NCBI GenBank assembly: GCA_003797895.1 | Contig: RKQB01000002.1 | Span: forward strand, 311,354-375,353 | DNA length: 64,000 bases | Reading direction: 5' to 3' | From: Cyclobacteriaceae bacterium YHN15 | Lineage (GTDB): Bacteria; Bacteroidota; Bacteroidia; Cytophagales; Cyclobacteriaceae | Part shown: positions 53,453 to 62,627 of the stretch, piece after piece | How the letters are laid out: each line of letters starts with the position of its first letter | Numbering within the stretch: position 1 is the stretch's first letter | Made by a program: the position numbers and the translations under genes | The notes under the pieces: model-generated | Told to the model about the DNA's origin: nothing | The model's input: the letters and a program-made list of their open reading frames with translations, nothing else | The model's database searches: none

Positions 53453-55057
53453 TTACCAAACCACTTTGGGAGATCTATAGAAATTTACTCCTTTGGCCTC
53501 CCATCTTTGACCATGCCATGCGATTCTCCTACTAAAAGAATTCCAATCCCTCAGGTTTTTTGGGGTCCATGCAATTTCGGCGATAGCCGGTAACCTGGGA
53601 AATGTCAAATATTCTATTTCTGCTCTCGTGGAGATGGTTTCTGACCATAAAGGTGCTTCTACTCCTAAAATGTTTTCTCTTTTTATACCTTCATTCAATT
53701 CGGTAGGATCCCAATTATAGGCATCATCCAATTCAATGAGGGCTGCCCAGGTATAGCCAATATGGGTAGTGCTGTCATATTTCATATCCAAATAGGCTTT
53801 TTTTGCAGGCGAAATCAATACCTGAGAGCCTTGTTCAATGGCCATTACCGCATTTTCAGCCTTATCCCAATATTGTGCAACACTGCTTGGTAATAATTTA
53901 GCATGGGCAACCTCATCCCATCCCATGGTTTTCTTGCCATACTTGGTGACAATTTCCTGTGCCTTTTCAATGAAAGGAATGTAATCTTCTAAAGCCGTCA
54001 CATGGGATTCATCACCTCCTATATGGAAATATGGACCTGGAGTAATTTCTGATATTTCACGGATCACATCTTCAATGAAGCGATAAGTAACCTCTTTATC
54101 TGTAGCCAATGTACTGAAACCAACCTCTGTACCAGTATATAAGGGGGTAGCCATACCATCCACACCTAAATTGGTTCTGTCATAAGGCAATGCACCTTTC
54201 TCCGGTACAGTAATCCCTGGATTCAATTCCCCATAAGAGGCAAGCGCTGAATTTGTATGACCGGGCATATCAATTTCAGGTACAATCGTGATAAATTGAT
54301 TTTGGGCATATCTCACGATATCTTTATAATCTTCCTGAGTATAATAACCTCCTCCTTGTCCACCCACTTGGGTACTTCCACCAATGGTGGTCAACAATGG
54401 CCATGATTTGATTTCAATCCTCCAGCCCTGGTCATCAGATAAGTGAAGGTGAAGATGATTGATTTTATATTCTGCTATCTGATCAATCAAATGCTTAACA
54501 TCTTCTACGGAAAAGAAATGTCTTGCAACATCCAACATCATTCCCCGATAGGCATATTCTGGTTTGTCTTCAATGGTTCCTCCGGGAATAGTGAAACTGT
54601 TATTGGTACCTTTCAGGTCTTTCCCATGCGCAGGAATCAATTGTTTCAAGCTTTGTAGCCCATAAAACAAACCTGCAGGCTGAGCAGCTGTAATTCTAAT
54701 CTGCTTCTCAGAGATGTCCAATCTATAGCCTTCGGCTTCTAACCCGGAAGCAGAACTTAAATCAAATACTATTGCGTTTTCCTGGTCCTGTTCTTCTGTT
54801 CCCAGATTTAATTCTGTAAGGGAATAAACACTGCTTTTTAAATATTCTGCTACCGAATTTATCTGAGCAGCATCACCAAGCATGACTATCTTGGTTTTGC
54901 CATTTAATTGGAAACTTCCTTCCTTATCGGAAACAGAGACGGGCAATGGAATGATGCTGTGCTGACTTAAAGTAGCACCTTTTTCTTTAGAACATGAATA
55001 AAGTCCCATTACCATAAATAATAAAATAATGGCTGAAATACTTCTTAGCATTTTCAT
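53453..55057 (-). CDS. Beta-N-acetylhexosaminidase, GH20 lipoprotein
   Basis: This 534-residue lipoprotein (LYSC) has an N-terminal GH20b domain (to about 160) and a TIM barrel. Catalytic D349-E350 lie in HIGGDES, with the supporting HLHLHLSDDQGWRIEIKSWP and EIDMPGH motifs. It removes terminal GlcNAc or GalNAc from chitin, glycans or peptidoglycan fragments at the cell envelope. It is divergent from the Gfo/Idh/MocA gene (226-bp gap). Confidence 0.93.
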   Translation of the reverse strand: MKMLRSISAIILLFMVMGLYSCSKEKGATLSQHSIIPLPVSVSDKEGSFQLNGKTKIVMLGDAAQINSVAEYLKSSVYSLTELNLGTEEQDQENAIVFDLSSASGLEAEGYRLDISEKQIRITAAQPAGLFYGLQSLKQLIPAHGKDLKGTNNSFTIPGGTIEDKPEYAYRGMMLDVARHFFSVEDVKHLIDQIAEYKINHLHLHLSDDQGWRIEIKSWPLLTTIGGSTQVGGQGGGYYTQEDYKDIVRYAQNQFITIVPEIDMPGHTNSALASYGELNPGITVPEKGALPYDRTNLGVDGMATPLYTGTEVGFSTLATDKEVTYRFIEDVIREISEITPGPYFHIGGDESHVTALEDYIPFIEKAQEIVTKYGKKTMGWDEVAHAKLLPSSVAQYWDKAENAVMAIEQGSQVLISPAKKAYLDMKYDSTTHIGYTWAALIELDDAYNWDPTELNEGIKRENILGVEAPLWSETISTRAEIEYLTFPRLPAIAEIAWTPKNLRDWNSFSRRIAWHGQRWEAKGVNFYRSPKVVW

Positions 55058-55283
55058 AATGTACTGGCTGATTTTTCAATGAAATTATACCCAAACTTAA
55101 ATAAAATTTTTAAATAAGAATTTACCGTTTATTTAAAAGTTATTTTAAGCTAATTCTTCTCCATCTATCCTTTCAATATTCCTTCTTTACCAAATTCAAC
55201 TTTAATCTTCAGTTTAAAATCATTTTTTTGATAAATTGAAATTCGAAATATTAATGAAACCAATTTAACCTAATTGATATCCA

Positions 55284-56744
55284 ATGAAAAAGGAAGAAAA
55301 AATTGAATCCAATGGTTCCAGAAGAAATTTTATTAAGGCTTCTGCCACCGCAATGGCTGGATTCTATTTCGTACCACGCCATGTTATTGGTGGTCCAGGC
55401 TTTATTGCTCCATCAGATAGACTTCGCGTAGCAGGAATCGGAGTTGGAGGAATGGGCAGCGGTGATGTCAGAGGAGTCTTTAATAGTGGAAAAGCCGATT
55501 TTATTGCCTTATGTGATGTAGATGATGTGCGGGCAAAAGGAAGTGTGGACGCCCATCCAAAAGCTAAGTATTATAGGGATTACCGGGTCATGTTGGACAA
55601 GGAACATAAAAACATTGATGCAGTTACCGTTTCTACACCTGACCATATGCATGCCGTACAGGCTATGGCTGCCATGCAACTGGGCAAACATGTCTATGTT
55701 CAAAAACCCATGACCCATGACATCTATGAAGCAAGGATGCTTACCGAAGCTGCTGATAAATACAAAGTAGTAACTCAAATGGGGAATCAGGGTTCATCCG
55801 GTGATGGTGTCCGTCAAATGGTAGAATGGTACAAAGCAGGTCTGATCGGTGAAGCCACTAGAGTCTATTGTTGGACAGACCGACCTGTATGGCCTCAAGG
55901 TATTCCATGGCCAAGTACAACAGACACGCCACCTGCTACATTAGATTGGGATCTTTGGTTGGGAACAGCACCATATAAAGATTATGTGCCTAATTTGATT
56001 CCATTCAACTGGAGAGGTTGGTGGGATTACGGCACCGGCGCTCTGGGAGATATGGCCTGTCATATTATGGAACCGGCTTTTAGGGTCTTGGATTTAGGTT
56101 ACCCGGAATCTGCTGAATGCAGTGTTGGATCTGTGTATGTCGGAGAATTTCAGCGTGGGTATTTTCCGGAAAGCTGTCCTCCTTCTTCGCATATCACCTT
56201 GAGATTCAAACAGGAAGGCAAAGAAGACCTACAATTCCATTGGATGGATGGGGGTATTCAACCAACCCGCCCTATTGAATTGGGTCCCAATGAAGTGATG
56301 GGTGACGGTGGAAATGGTGTGATAATCGAAGGCACCAAAGGCAAAATGATGTGTGGCACTTATGGGGCCAATCCCCAACTGCTTCCAACTTCAAGAACGA
56401 ATGAAGTGAGTGTTCCCCAGACTGAATATAGAGTTCCAGAAGGAGCCCGTGGTCATTATAACAACTGGGTGGATGCCTGCATTGGAGGCTATGGCAGTAA
56501 AGAATACCAGCAATTGAGTTCACCTTTCTCTGTCGCCGGACCTTTGACAGAGTCTGTATTGATGGGTAATCTCGCTATTAGAAGTTATGATTATAGGGTG
56601 CCAAGAACCGATGGCTCCAATCGATTCGATTATCCTGGCAGAGGGATCAAATTGGTATGGGACGGACCAAATATGAAAGTTACCAATTTTGAACCGGCAA
56701 ATCAGTTTGTGAAAAGAGAATATAGGGAAGGCTGGAAACTATAA
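55284..56744 (+). CDS. Second Tat-exported Gfo/Idh/MocA oxidoreductase (QKP variant)
   Basis: This 486-residue protein has a twin-arginine signal (GSRRNFIKASATAMAG), a Rossmann motif VAGIGVGGMGSGD, and QKP at 140-142 where most relatives have EKP. The lysine is kept and the glutamate is Gln. The rest has the usual Bacteroidota/Planctomycetes form (WDLWLGTAPYKDYVP, NWRGWWDYGTGALGDMACH). Likely a periplasmic sugar or glycoside oxidoreductase. A strong terminator follows. Confidence 0.88.
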   Translation: MKKEEKIESNGSRRNFIKASATAMAGFYFVPRHVIGGPGFIAPSDRLRVAGIGVGGMGSGDVRGVFNSGKADFIALCDVDDVRAKGSVDAHPKAKYYRDYRVMLDKEHKNIDAVTVSTPDHMHAVQAMAAMQLGKHVYVQKPMTHDIYEARMLTEAADKYKVVTQMGNQGSSGDGVRQMVEWYKAGLIGEATRVYCWTDRPVWPQGIPWPSTTDTPPATLDWDLWLGTAPYKDYVPNLIPFNWRGWWDYGTGALGDMACHIMEPAFRVLDLGYPESAECSVGSVYVGEFQRGYFPESCPPSSHITLRFKQEGKEDLQFHWMDGGIQPTRPIELGPNEVMGDGGNGVIIEGTKGKMMCGTYGANPQLLPTSRTNEVSVPQTEYRVPEGARGHYNNWVDACIGGYGSKEYQQLSSPFSVAGPLTESVLMGNLAIRSYDYRVPRTDGSNRFDYPGRGIKLVWDGPNMKVTNFEPANQFVKREYREGWKL

Positions 56745-56788
56745 AATTTTAAATTACATAATCCAAAATTCAAGATCAAAATCAAGGG

Positions 56789-56822
56789 CACTTCAAAGTA
56801 TTCACTTTGAAGTGTTTTTTTT
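56789..56822 (+). terminator. Rho-independent terminator
   Basis: Stem CACTTCAAAGT / ACTTTGAAGTG (56789-56799 and 56804-56814), a 4-nt loop and a run of T. It ends the Gfo/Idh/MocA gene transcript, 44 bp after the stop. Confidence 0.92.
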
Positions 56823-56848
56823 AAGTAAAGCGATTTTGGAAAATCATC

Positions 56849-57643
56849 TTATTTGGCCAACTGAAGGATACGGTAAGCGCCTCTGGCAACGATGATAAAA
56901 ACAATGCCACCGATAATCAGGTCTGGGTAAGAAGAATCCAGCCATTTGACCAATAATCCAGCGACAATGACACCTGAATTAATAATGATGTCATTCGATG
57001 TAAAAATCAAACTGGCCTGCATATGAGCCTCTTTGCTTTTTCTTTGTTGCAATAAATACAGGCAAAGCACATTGGCCAATAAGGCAGCAATGGAAACATA
57101 GATCATCGTCTTAAAATCCGGCATTTTTTCAAAACCGGCAAACCTTCGGATGACTTCAAGAAAACCAAAAATTGCAAGTATTATCTGAAAAAAACCGGCA
57201 AACCTGGCCACTTTCTTTTTCCTGACCATAGTCCCTCCTACTGCCATCAAAGCAAGCCCATACACAATGCTATCCGCCAGCATATCCAAGCTGTCAGCCA
57301 CCAAACCCATGGAACGGGAAAGGAGTCCTGCTAGCATCTCTATTAGAAAAAATGAAAAGTTGATGATCAATACTATCCAAAGTGTCTTTCTTTCCCCTGC
57401 GTTGATGTCCATTTTTTCCAGACCATCAATAGGTCCCGAAAAAATCAGTGAGGTATTCAACTTAAGGGAATCCAATCTTTGGAAAATTTCCTGATCATTT
57501 CCTACATGATACACCGTGAGCTTCCTATCGGGAATATCAAAATCAAGAGATTTGATAGGTTCTAAACCGTCCAACTTCATCCTTATCATCTGCTCTTCTG
57601 AAGGACAATCCATTTTTGTGATTATAAAAACTGATTTGTTCAT
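56849..57643 (-). CDS. Cation diffusion facilitator-like transporter with N-terminal metal-binding domain
   Basis: This 264-residue protein has an N-terminal HMA-like domain (residues 1-65, with MDCPSEE as the reduced metal loop) and a five- to six-helix membrane part. The membrane part has CDF metal-site aspartates in helices II and V (ADSLDMLAD; SNDIIIN). It probably exports a divalent metal. It is shorter than typical CDF proteins because the C-terminal cytoplasmic domain is absent, so the N-terminal domain may do the regulation. Confidence 0.82.
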   Translation of the reverse strand: MNKSVFIITKMDCPSEEQMIRMKLDGLEPIKSLDFDIPDRKLTVYHVGNDQEIFQRLDSLKLNTSLIFSGPIDGLEKMDINAGERKTLWIVLIINFSFFLIEMLAGLLSRSMGLVADSLDMLADSIVYGLALMAVGGTMVRKKKVARFAGFFQIILAIFGFLEVIRRFAGFEKMPDFKTMIYVSIAALLANVLCLYLLQQRKSKEAHMQASLIFTSNDIIINSGVIVAGLLVKWLDSSYPDLIIGGIVFIIVARGAYRILQLAK

Positions 57644-57718
57644 TTCTTCAGATCATGTAGGACAACCATAGATCATTTTGAATTATTAATATGCGCAAAT
57701 TACATGGAGGATATCTCT

Positions 57719-58645
57719 TTATTGTAATTTTTCTTTCTGCTCTATGGTCCATTCAATCCCCCATCGACTGATATAATCCTCAATCGGACCCAGTCCAACT
57801 TCTTTGCGCCTCTGATTGACGTATTCCGGTTCCCAAATTTCATAGACTTTCATCTTCCCTGTGGCTTCATCCGGTACTATCTGGGAACCGTATGTTTGGG
57901 GTTTTTGACTAAACATCAGGATCCTGTCTTCCAACATAGCCAGGTGACTTCCCTGTGATTCACCTTCCATAACAGAGGCTTTAAGAAGTGGAAGGTATTT
58001 TTCCTGCATTTCCAAAGGGGCATGTTGAATGACCAACCATAAGGCCATATTGGCCTGACCCCCTACCTGACTCCTTCCAACCCATCCTCTTTCCGCAAGG
58101 ATTTTTACAACTTCAAGTTCATTGATGCTGTCCTGTTCCGAAACCAGCTGCCAAAAGTAATTCATCTCATCGGATCCCTCCCCGAATTTTTCTTCTGCTT
58201 CATTATAGAGTTGTCGTAAAGTCTGATCACGTACATAGATATTTTCCAATTTTGCCTTTAATGGCTTATCAAAGTCTTTTTCATAAACATCCAGATTGGC
58301 TTGGACTTTTTCCAGAACCTCCATCCAGCCGGGTTCAGCATGTAAAGTAGCCAGGTCTTTATCCCGCTTTAAATGCTTGATATTCATCCAACCTTTATCC
58401 GCACTCCGATTCAAATATTCCATTGCTTGCCCCTTATTTCCGGATAATGCGTATGAACAGGCTGCATTGTAGTATTGATATGCAGATCCTTCTTTAAGCT
58501 TCAAAGCCTCATGATAGGTTTCTGCTGATCCTGAATAATTTTCTTCCTTATACATTTGATCGGCTTGTTGGATCAGTTCTTCAAAAGTCTGTGCCTGAAC
58601 AAAAGAAATTATTAAACAAAAAATAAGAGTATGTAGTGTTTTCAT
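57719..58645 (-). CDS. Secreted TPR protein with DUF6624
   Basis: This 308-residue protein has a signal peptide (cleavage near FVQAQ), two TPR-like helical repeats (EELIQQADQMYKEENYSGSAETYHEALKL; AYQYYNAACSYALSGNKGQAMEYLNR) and a C-terminal DUF6624 region (LRQLYNEAEEKFG...WVGRSQVGGQANMALWLVIQHA...LMFSQKPQTYGSQI). Role unknown, probably periplasmic. It lies 16 bp downstream of the DUF2200 gene. Confidence 0.78.
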   Translation of the reverse strand: MKTLHTLIFCLIISFVQAQTFEELIQQADQMYKEENYSGSAETYHEALKLKEGSAYQYYNAACSYALSGNKGQAMEYLNRSADKGWMNIKHLKRDKDLATLHAEPGWMEVLEKVQANLDVYEKDFDKPLKAKLENIYVRDQTLRQLYNEAEEKFGEGSDEMNYFWQLVSEQDSINELEVVKILAERGWVGRSQVGGQANMALWLVIQHAPLEMQEKYLPLLKASVMEGESQGSHLAMLEDRILMFSQKPQTYGSQIVPDEATGKMKVYEIWEPEYVNQRRKEVGLGPIEDYISRWGIEWTIEQKEKLQ

Positions 58646-58661
58646 GGCATTTTCTATTTAT

Positions 58662-59027
58662 TTATCCATTTCTGAGTATTTTATCCATTTTTCTCCCTTT
58701 GGCCAATTCATCCACCAACTTGTCCAGGTACCTCACCTGTTTGGTTAATGGATTCTCAATTTCTTCTATCCGATACCCGCAGATTACCCCCGTTATAAGT
58801 TCAGCTGCTGGATTTAACGTGGCTTTCTCAAAGAAGATTTCAAATGTTGCCTTTTCATCTATTAATTCCTGCAGTTTTATGTTATCGAATCCTGTTAACC
58901 AATGGATTACCTGATGTAGTTCTTCTTTGGTTCTCCCTTTTCGTTCCACTTTTGTGATATAGTGGGGATAAACCGAAGCGAAGGTCATTTTAGCCATGCG
59001 TTCATTGTGTTCGGGTGTGGTCTTCAT
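58662..59027 (-). CDS. DUF2200 family protein
   Basis: This 121-residue cytoplasmic protein begins MKTTPEHNERMAKMTFASVYPHYI. It keeps the DUF2200 landmarks KGRTKEELHQVIHWLTGFD and the C-terminal KQVRYLDKLVDELAKGR. No biochemical function is known. The ATG at 59027 is preferred to 59057. A 20-bp palindrome sits just upstream. Likely co-transcribed with the TPR gene. Confidence 0.88.
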   Translation of the reverse strand: MKTTPEHNERMAKMTFASVYPHYITKVERKGRTKEELHQVIHWLTGFDNIKLQELIDEKATFEIFFEKATLNPAAELITGVICGYRIEEIENPLTKQVRYLDKLVDELAKGRKMDKILRNG

Positions 59028-59035
59028 AGCATTTG

Positions 59036-59055
59036 GTTTAAATTTTAATTTAAAC
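59036..59055. promoter_or_regulatory. 20-bp perfect palindrome at the DUF2200 start
   Basis: GTTTAAATT-TT-AATTTAAAC is a perfect 9-bp inverted repeat 9 bp upstream of the ATG. It could be an operator or an RNA hairpin near the start codon. Confidence 0.4.
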
Positions 59056-59455
59056 AATCAGCATTCATTTAAGTAAATCTTTCATTTTTTATGTAATTGA
59101 AGATTGACCATGCACTGATAATTTCCCTTTCTGAATGCATTGTTGACTTTAATAAAATTGGCTCCAAATTACTGAATATAGGACAAAAAAACGACCTCAA
59201 CTTTGTTTTAATAGAATTAAACTAAAGTTTATATTTTAAAACTTTTCAAGTTTTCAGACCAGATCATCCCAAAATTCAACCTAATTGTATAAAACAGAAA
59301 ACCCGCCGAATTTTAGGCGGGTCTTTCTTCTGTTCAATCTGCTTTTCAATTTGAAATACCAAGATCCGTATTTACTGATTTTATTTCAGTGAAATGATAT
59401 AGGAATTATACGAATTTAATCCTTCTTTTTACCTCTATATTCTTATTTGTGAAAA
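59056..59455. other. Intergenic stretch between DUF2200 and isocitrate dehydrogenase genes
   Basis: About 400 bp of AT-rich DNA with no convincing ORF. The only clear structure is the terminator at 59301-59322. Confidence 0.5.
59301..59322. terminator. GC-rich terminator downstream of icd
   Basis: ACCCGCC / GGCGGGT with an 8-nt loop. On the minus strand it is followed by TTTTCTGTTTT, fitting termination of the isocitrate dehydrogenase transcript about 134 bp after its stop. An AACAGAA/TTCTGTT outer stem also fits. Confidence 0.8.
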
Positions 59456-60892
59456 TCATTGGCCTTGTCCCAAGGAATATGCTGCTTTGCCATCAAAGTT
59501 ATAAAGGTTTTCAGTTTTTATCGTATCAATATTTTCACGGACCGCATTTTGCAAAAGCTCAATGATGGTGGATTTCTTCATTTCTACACCTTCATCCGGT
59601 TTAAATCTACACCTCCAGTGGTCTGTACAAAAGGTCTCTTTAAAGCCATCTGGCCAAACTTTAATACCTCTGTTGGTAATCATGCTTAGTTTTACTCCCT
59701 TACTTTCAATTTTTTGTAAATGAATAGCCAACGCATTAGGGTCCGAACCACTCCAGTGGACAAATACATCTACTCCGACCAACTCCTTGTTTTTGGGTGT
59801 ACTTCGATTGTATTTTGGTAATATTAAAGCCGAATTGTTTGCATAAAAAACGGGCTTTAGTATTGTTGGCATGTGTCCAAGGTTCGAGATTACAGCTTTT
59901 GCAAATTCTTTTGTCCCAACTTTTTGTTTACTTATTCCTTCTTTAAAAATATCGTATGTATGTATCCCTTCCTCCATTGTTTTAAGCCAGGCATTTTGAA
60001 CTTTTTCTGCAACCTGCGTTTGTCCAATATGGTTCAACATCATAATAGCTCCTTGCAATAAGCCTGATGGATTGGCAACATTTTGCCCTGCTCTTCTAGG
60101 GGCTGAACCATGTATGGCTTCAAACATGGAACATTCTTCACCAATATTTGCTGAACCAGCCAAGCCAACCGAACCTGTTATTTGAGCAGCTACATCACTC
60201 AGCACATCTCCATATAAATTAGGCATAACAATCACATCAAATGCTTCTGGTGTATCAGCCATTTTAGCAGCACCTATGTCTATAATCCAGTGCTCATTTT
60301 CTATTTGCGGATATTCTTTTGCAATTTCATCAAATACCTGATGAAACAAACCATCGGTTTGTTTCATGATATTGTCCTTTGTAAAGCAGGTTACTTTCTT
60401 GCGGTTTTGTTGTTTTGCATACTCAAAAGCATATCGCACAATTTTTTCACATCCAGGCCTGCTTATTAATTTTAAGCATTGTACTACTTCATCCGTTTGC
60501 TGATGTTCTATGCCGGCATATAGATCTTCTTCATTTTCCCTTACAATAACAATATCCATTATAGGATGCTTTGTAGCTACAAAAGGATGAAGACTCCTGC
60601 ATGGCCGTACATTTGAATACAAACCCAGGAATTTCCGGGTGGTAACATTGAGGCTTTTATATCCTCCTCCCTGAGGAGTTGTTATTGGTGCTTTCAAAAA
60701 AACTTTATTCTTTCTAATGGTGTCCCATGCCTCAGGAGCAATTCCAGCGGTGTTTCCTGCCAAGTAAACCTTTTCCCCCACTTCAATTTCCTCAATTTCA
60801 ATTTTAGCCCCTGCTGCTAAAATTATTTCCAGCGTTGCATCCATAATTTCCGGACCAATACCATCTCCTTTAGCTACTGTTATTTTTGTCAT
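59456..60892 (-). CDS. icd: Isocitrate dehydrogenase, Thermus/Rickettsia-type
   Basis: This 478-residue isocitrate/isopropylmalate dehydrogenase family protein has AKGDGIGPEI, the substrate loop SNVRPCRSLHPFVATKHP, IVRENEEDLYAGIEH, and the NAD(P)-site region EAIHGSAPRRAGQNVANPSGLLQG. The C-terminal extension after residue 340 (VDVFVHWSGSDPNALAIHLQKIESKGVKL) is typical of the long Thermus/Rickettsia-type NADP enzymes. It oxidatively decarboxylates isocitrate in the TCA cycle. Single gene. Confidence 0.9.
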   Translation of the reverse strand: MTKITVAKGDGIGPEIMDATLEIILAAGAKIEIEEIEVGEKVYLAGNTAGIAPEAWDTIRKNKVFLKAPITTPQGGGYKSLNVTTRKFLGLYSNVRPCRSLHPFVATKHPIMDIVIVRENEEDLYAGIEHQQTDEVVQCLKLISRPGCEKIVRYAFEYAKQQNRKKVTCFTKDNIMKQTDGLFHQVFDEIAKEYPQIENEHWIIDIGAAKMADTPEAFDVIVMPNLYGDVLSDVAAQITGSVGLAGSANIGEECSMFEAIHGSAPRRAGQNVANPSGLLQGAIMMLNHIGQTQVAEKVQNAWLKTMEEGIHTYDIFKEGISKQKVGTKEFAKAVISNLGHMPTILKPVFYANNSALILPKYNRSTPKNKELVGVDVFVHWSGSDPNALAIHLQKIESKGVKLSMITNRGIKVWPDGFKETFCTDHWRCRFKPDEGVEMKKSTIIELLQNAVRENIDTIKTENLYNFDGKAAYSLGQGQ

Positions 60893-60967
60893 TTTACATG
60901 GAATTAATGTTTAACAGAAGCAAATTTGAACATTCTAATTCATTGTTTATTATTTATATTAATAATC

Positions 60968-60994
60968 AAAAACATAAAATTTATTTATGTTTTT
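60968..60994. terminator. AU-rich hairpin between amidase and icd
   Basis: AAAAACATAAA / TTTATGTTTTT (11 bp, 5-nt loop), with T runs on either strand, about 90 bp after the amidase stop. Candidate amidase terminator. Confidence 0.5.
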
Positions 60995-61086
60995 TTGGTT
61001 TAAAAAAGAACTTGAAAATCTTAAAAATTTCAGACTAAGTACTTGAAAGATTTATTTTTTTAATCTAGGTGTTTTTTTATGCAAGA

Positions 61087-62544
61087 TTAAGAAAAATCAC
61101 TTTTTGGGATGATAAATCCTTGTGTAAACTGTTCCTGGAATGCTTTGGCTATCTCCAACAATTTTTTATCATTCCATTTTCTACCATGAATGGATATACC
61201 GACCGGCAATCCCCCTTTTGTCATTCCGATTGGGATAACCACAATGGGATGGCCAGCAACCGCAGTATCGAAATTAAACCTTCCCATAGCGCTGGTATAC
61301 GCTACTTTCTTCCCGTTAACAAGAAAAGGCTTGCCTGCTTTTTGATGTTTGAAAGCAGCTATCGAGGCCACAGGAGTTATCCAAATATCATAATAGTTGA
61401 AAAAATCAATAAACTGGTCTCCGATCCTTTCTTTTTCCTCCATAGACTTCAAATGCATTTTTGGGGACATAAGAATTCCTCTAAAGGAACTTCTAGCCCA
61501 ATGTATATCCCGATATTTGAAAAAAATAAATAAGAAAATGAATATGCTTGTCAAGAAAGGAGGCATGGGCGAACCTGCTGCTACTTCATAACCGAAAAAT
61601 CGCCCATTTAATCTATATGCCAGATCAGGATCGTAATTGGGTTGGTCCTCATGTAAACTATGTCCTCCAGATTTGATTTTTTTCAAAAATTTATCTATCA
61701 GATTTTGATATTCTTCATCAATTTCCAATCCATACATAGTTTTGGAAAAAGCTATTTTTAAAGAAGCCCCATTATAATTGCTTCTAAAGAAATCAACCGG
61801 TGGAATTTCTGAAATCTCATCTCGTTGACTCAGTACAGACATGGCTAAAATCAGATCATCTACCGTTCTTGCCATTGGTCCTGCCATAGTCACTTGACGG
61901 AGCCCTTGTGGATGGCCTGGCATAAGAAATTGCCCCCTATTCGACAATGATTGTTCGGTGGGCCTGATGCCGCAAACCCCACAGAAATGGGCGGGAACCC
62001 TGATGGATCCTCCTGCATCCGAGCCTAACTCCAATGGGGTAAATCCCATAGCCAGTGCAGCAGCGGAACCTCCGGAACTGCCTCCTGCCACATGATCTAT
62101 CCGGTAGGGATTATTGGTTTGACCAAACCACGTGTTGGTACTTTGCCAATCTATGGAAAATAAAGGAAGATTGGTTTTGCCTATGATGATGGCCCCGGCC
62201 TTTTTTAATTTTTGGACCAATACAGCATCATCTTTGGCTATATTTTTTTTAAGTGAAGGGATGCCATTGGAACTGATTAATCCTTTTACATTGAAACCAT
62301 CTTTTACAGTCATGGGAAGGCCGTGAAGGGGTCCCATGATTTGACCACTTTTCAGCATTTCATCCTTTTCTTCCGCTTCTTTCAATAAAGCGTTTTTTTC
62401 CTTTAAATCTGTAATGGCATTGATTTGAGGTTGGTACTTTTCAATTTGATCCAAAAAGGCCAACATAACCTCCTTTGAACTTATATTACCTTCAAGGATC
62501 ATGGATAGAATTTCCTTGGCTGATTTGAAAACAATTTCATTCAT
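61087..62544 (-). CDS. Amidase-signature family hydrolase
   Basis: This 485-residue amidase has the Ser-cisSer-Lys triad: Lys in PMTVKDGFNVKG (near residue 80), the glycine-serine region GGSSGGSAAALA, and the nucleophile in GSDAGGSIRVPAHF. A hydrophobic insert (FLTSIFIFLFIFFKYRDIHW) near residue 340 suggests contact with the membrane, as in fatty-acid amide hydrolases. Substrate unknown. The ATG at 62544 is preferred over 62577. It follows the AsmA-like gene by 83 bp. Confidence 0.88.
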   Translation of the reverse strand: MNEIVFKSAKEILSMILEGNISSKEVMLAFLDQIEKYQPQINAITDLKEKNALLKEAEEKDEMLKSGQIMGPLHGLPMTVKDGFNVKGLISSNGIPSLKKNIAKDDAVLVQKLKKAGAIIIGKTNLPLFSIDWQSTNTWFGQTNNPYRIDHVAGGSSGGSAAALAMGFTPLELGSDAGGSIRVPAHFCGVCGIRPTEQSLSNRGQFLMPGHPQGLRQVTMAGPMARTVDDLILAMSVLSQRDEISEIPPVDFFRSNYNGASLKIAFSKTMYGLEIDEEYQNLIDKFLKKIKSGGHSLHEDQPNYDPDLAYRLNGRFFGYEVAAGSPMPPFLTSIFIFLFIFFKYRDIHWARSSFRGILMSPKMHLKSMEEKERIGDQFIDFFNYYDIWITPVASIAAFKHQKAGKPFLVNGKKVAYTSAMGRFNFDTAVAGHPIVVIPIGMTKGGLPVGISIHGRKWNDKKLLEIAKAFQEQFTQGFIIPKSDFS

Positions 62545-62627
62545 TGGTTTATGATTTTTATCAAAAGTTCCCTTCAAATTAAAAGGCAGTTGGTCATTTT
62601 TTTGAAATTGGTTGAAAAATCCCTCAA

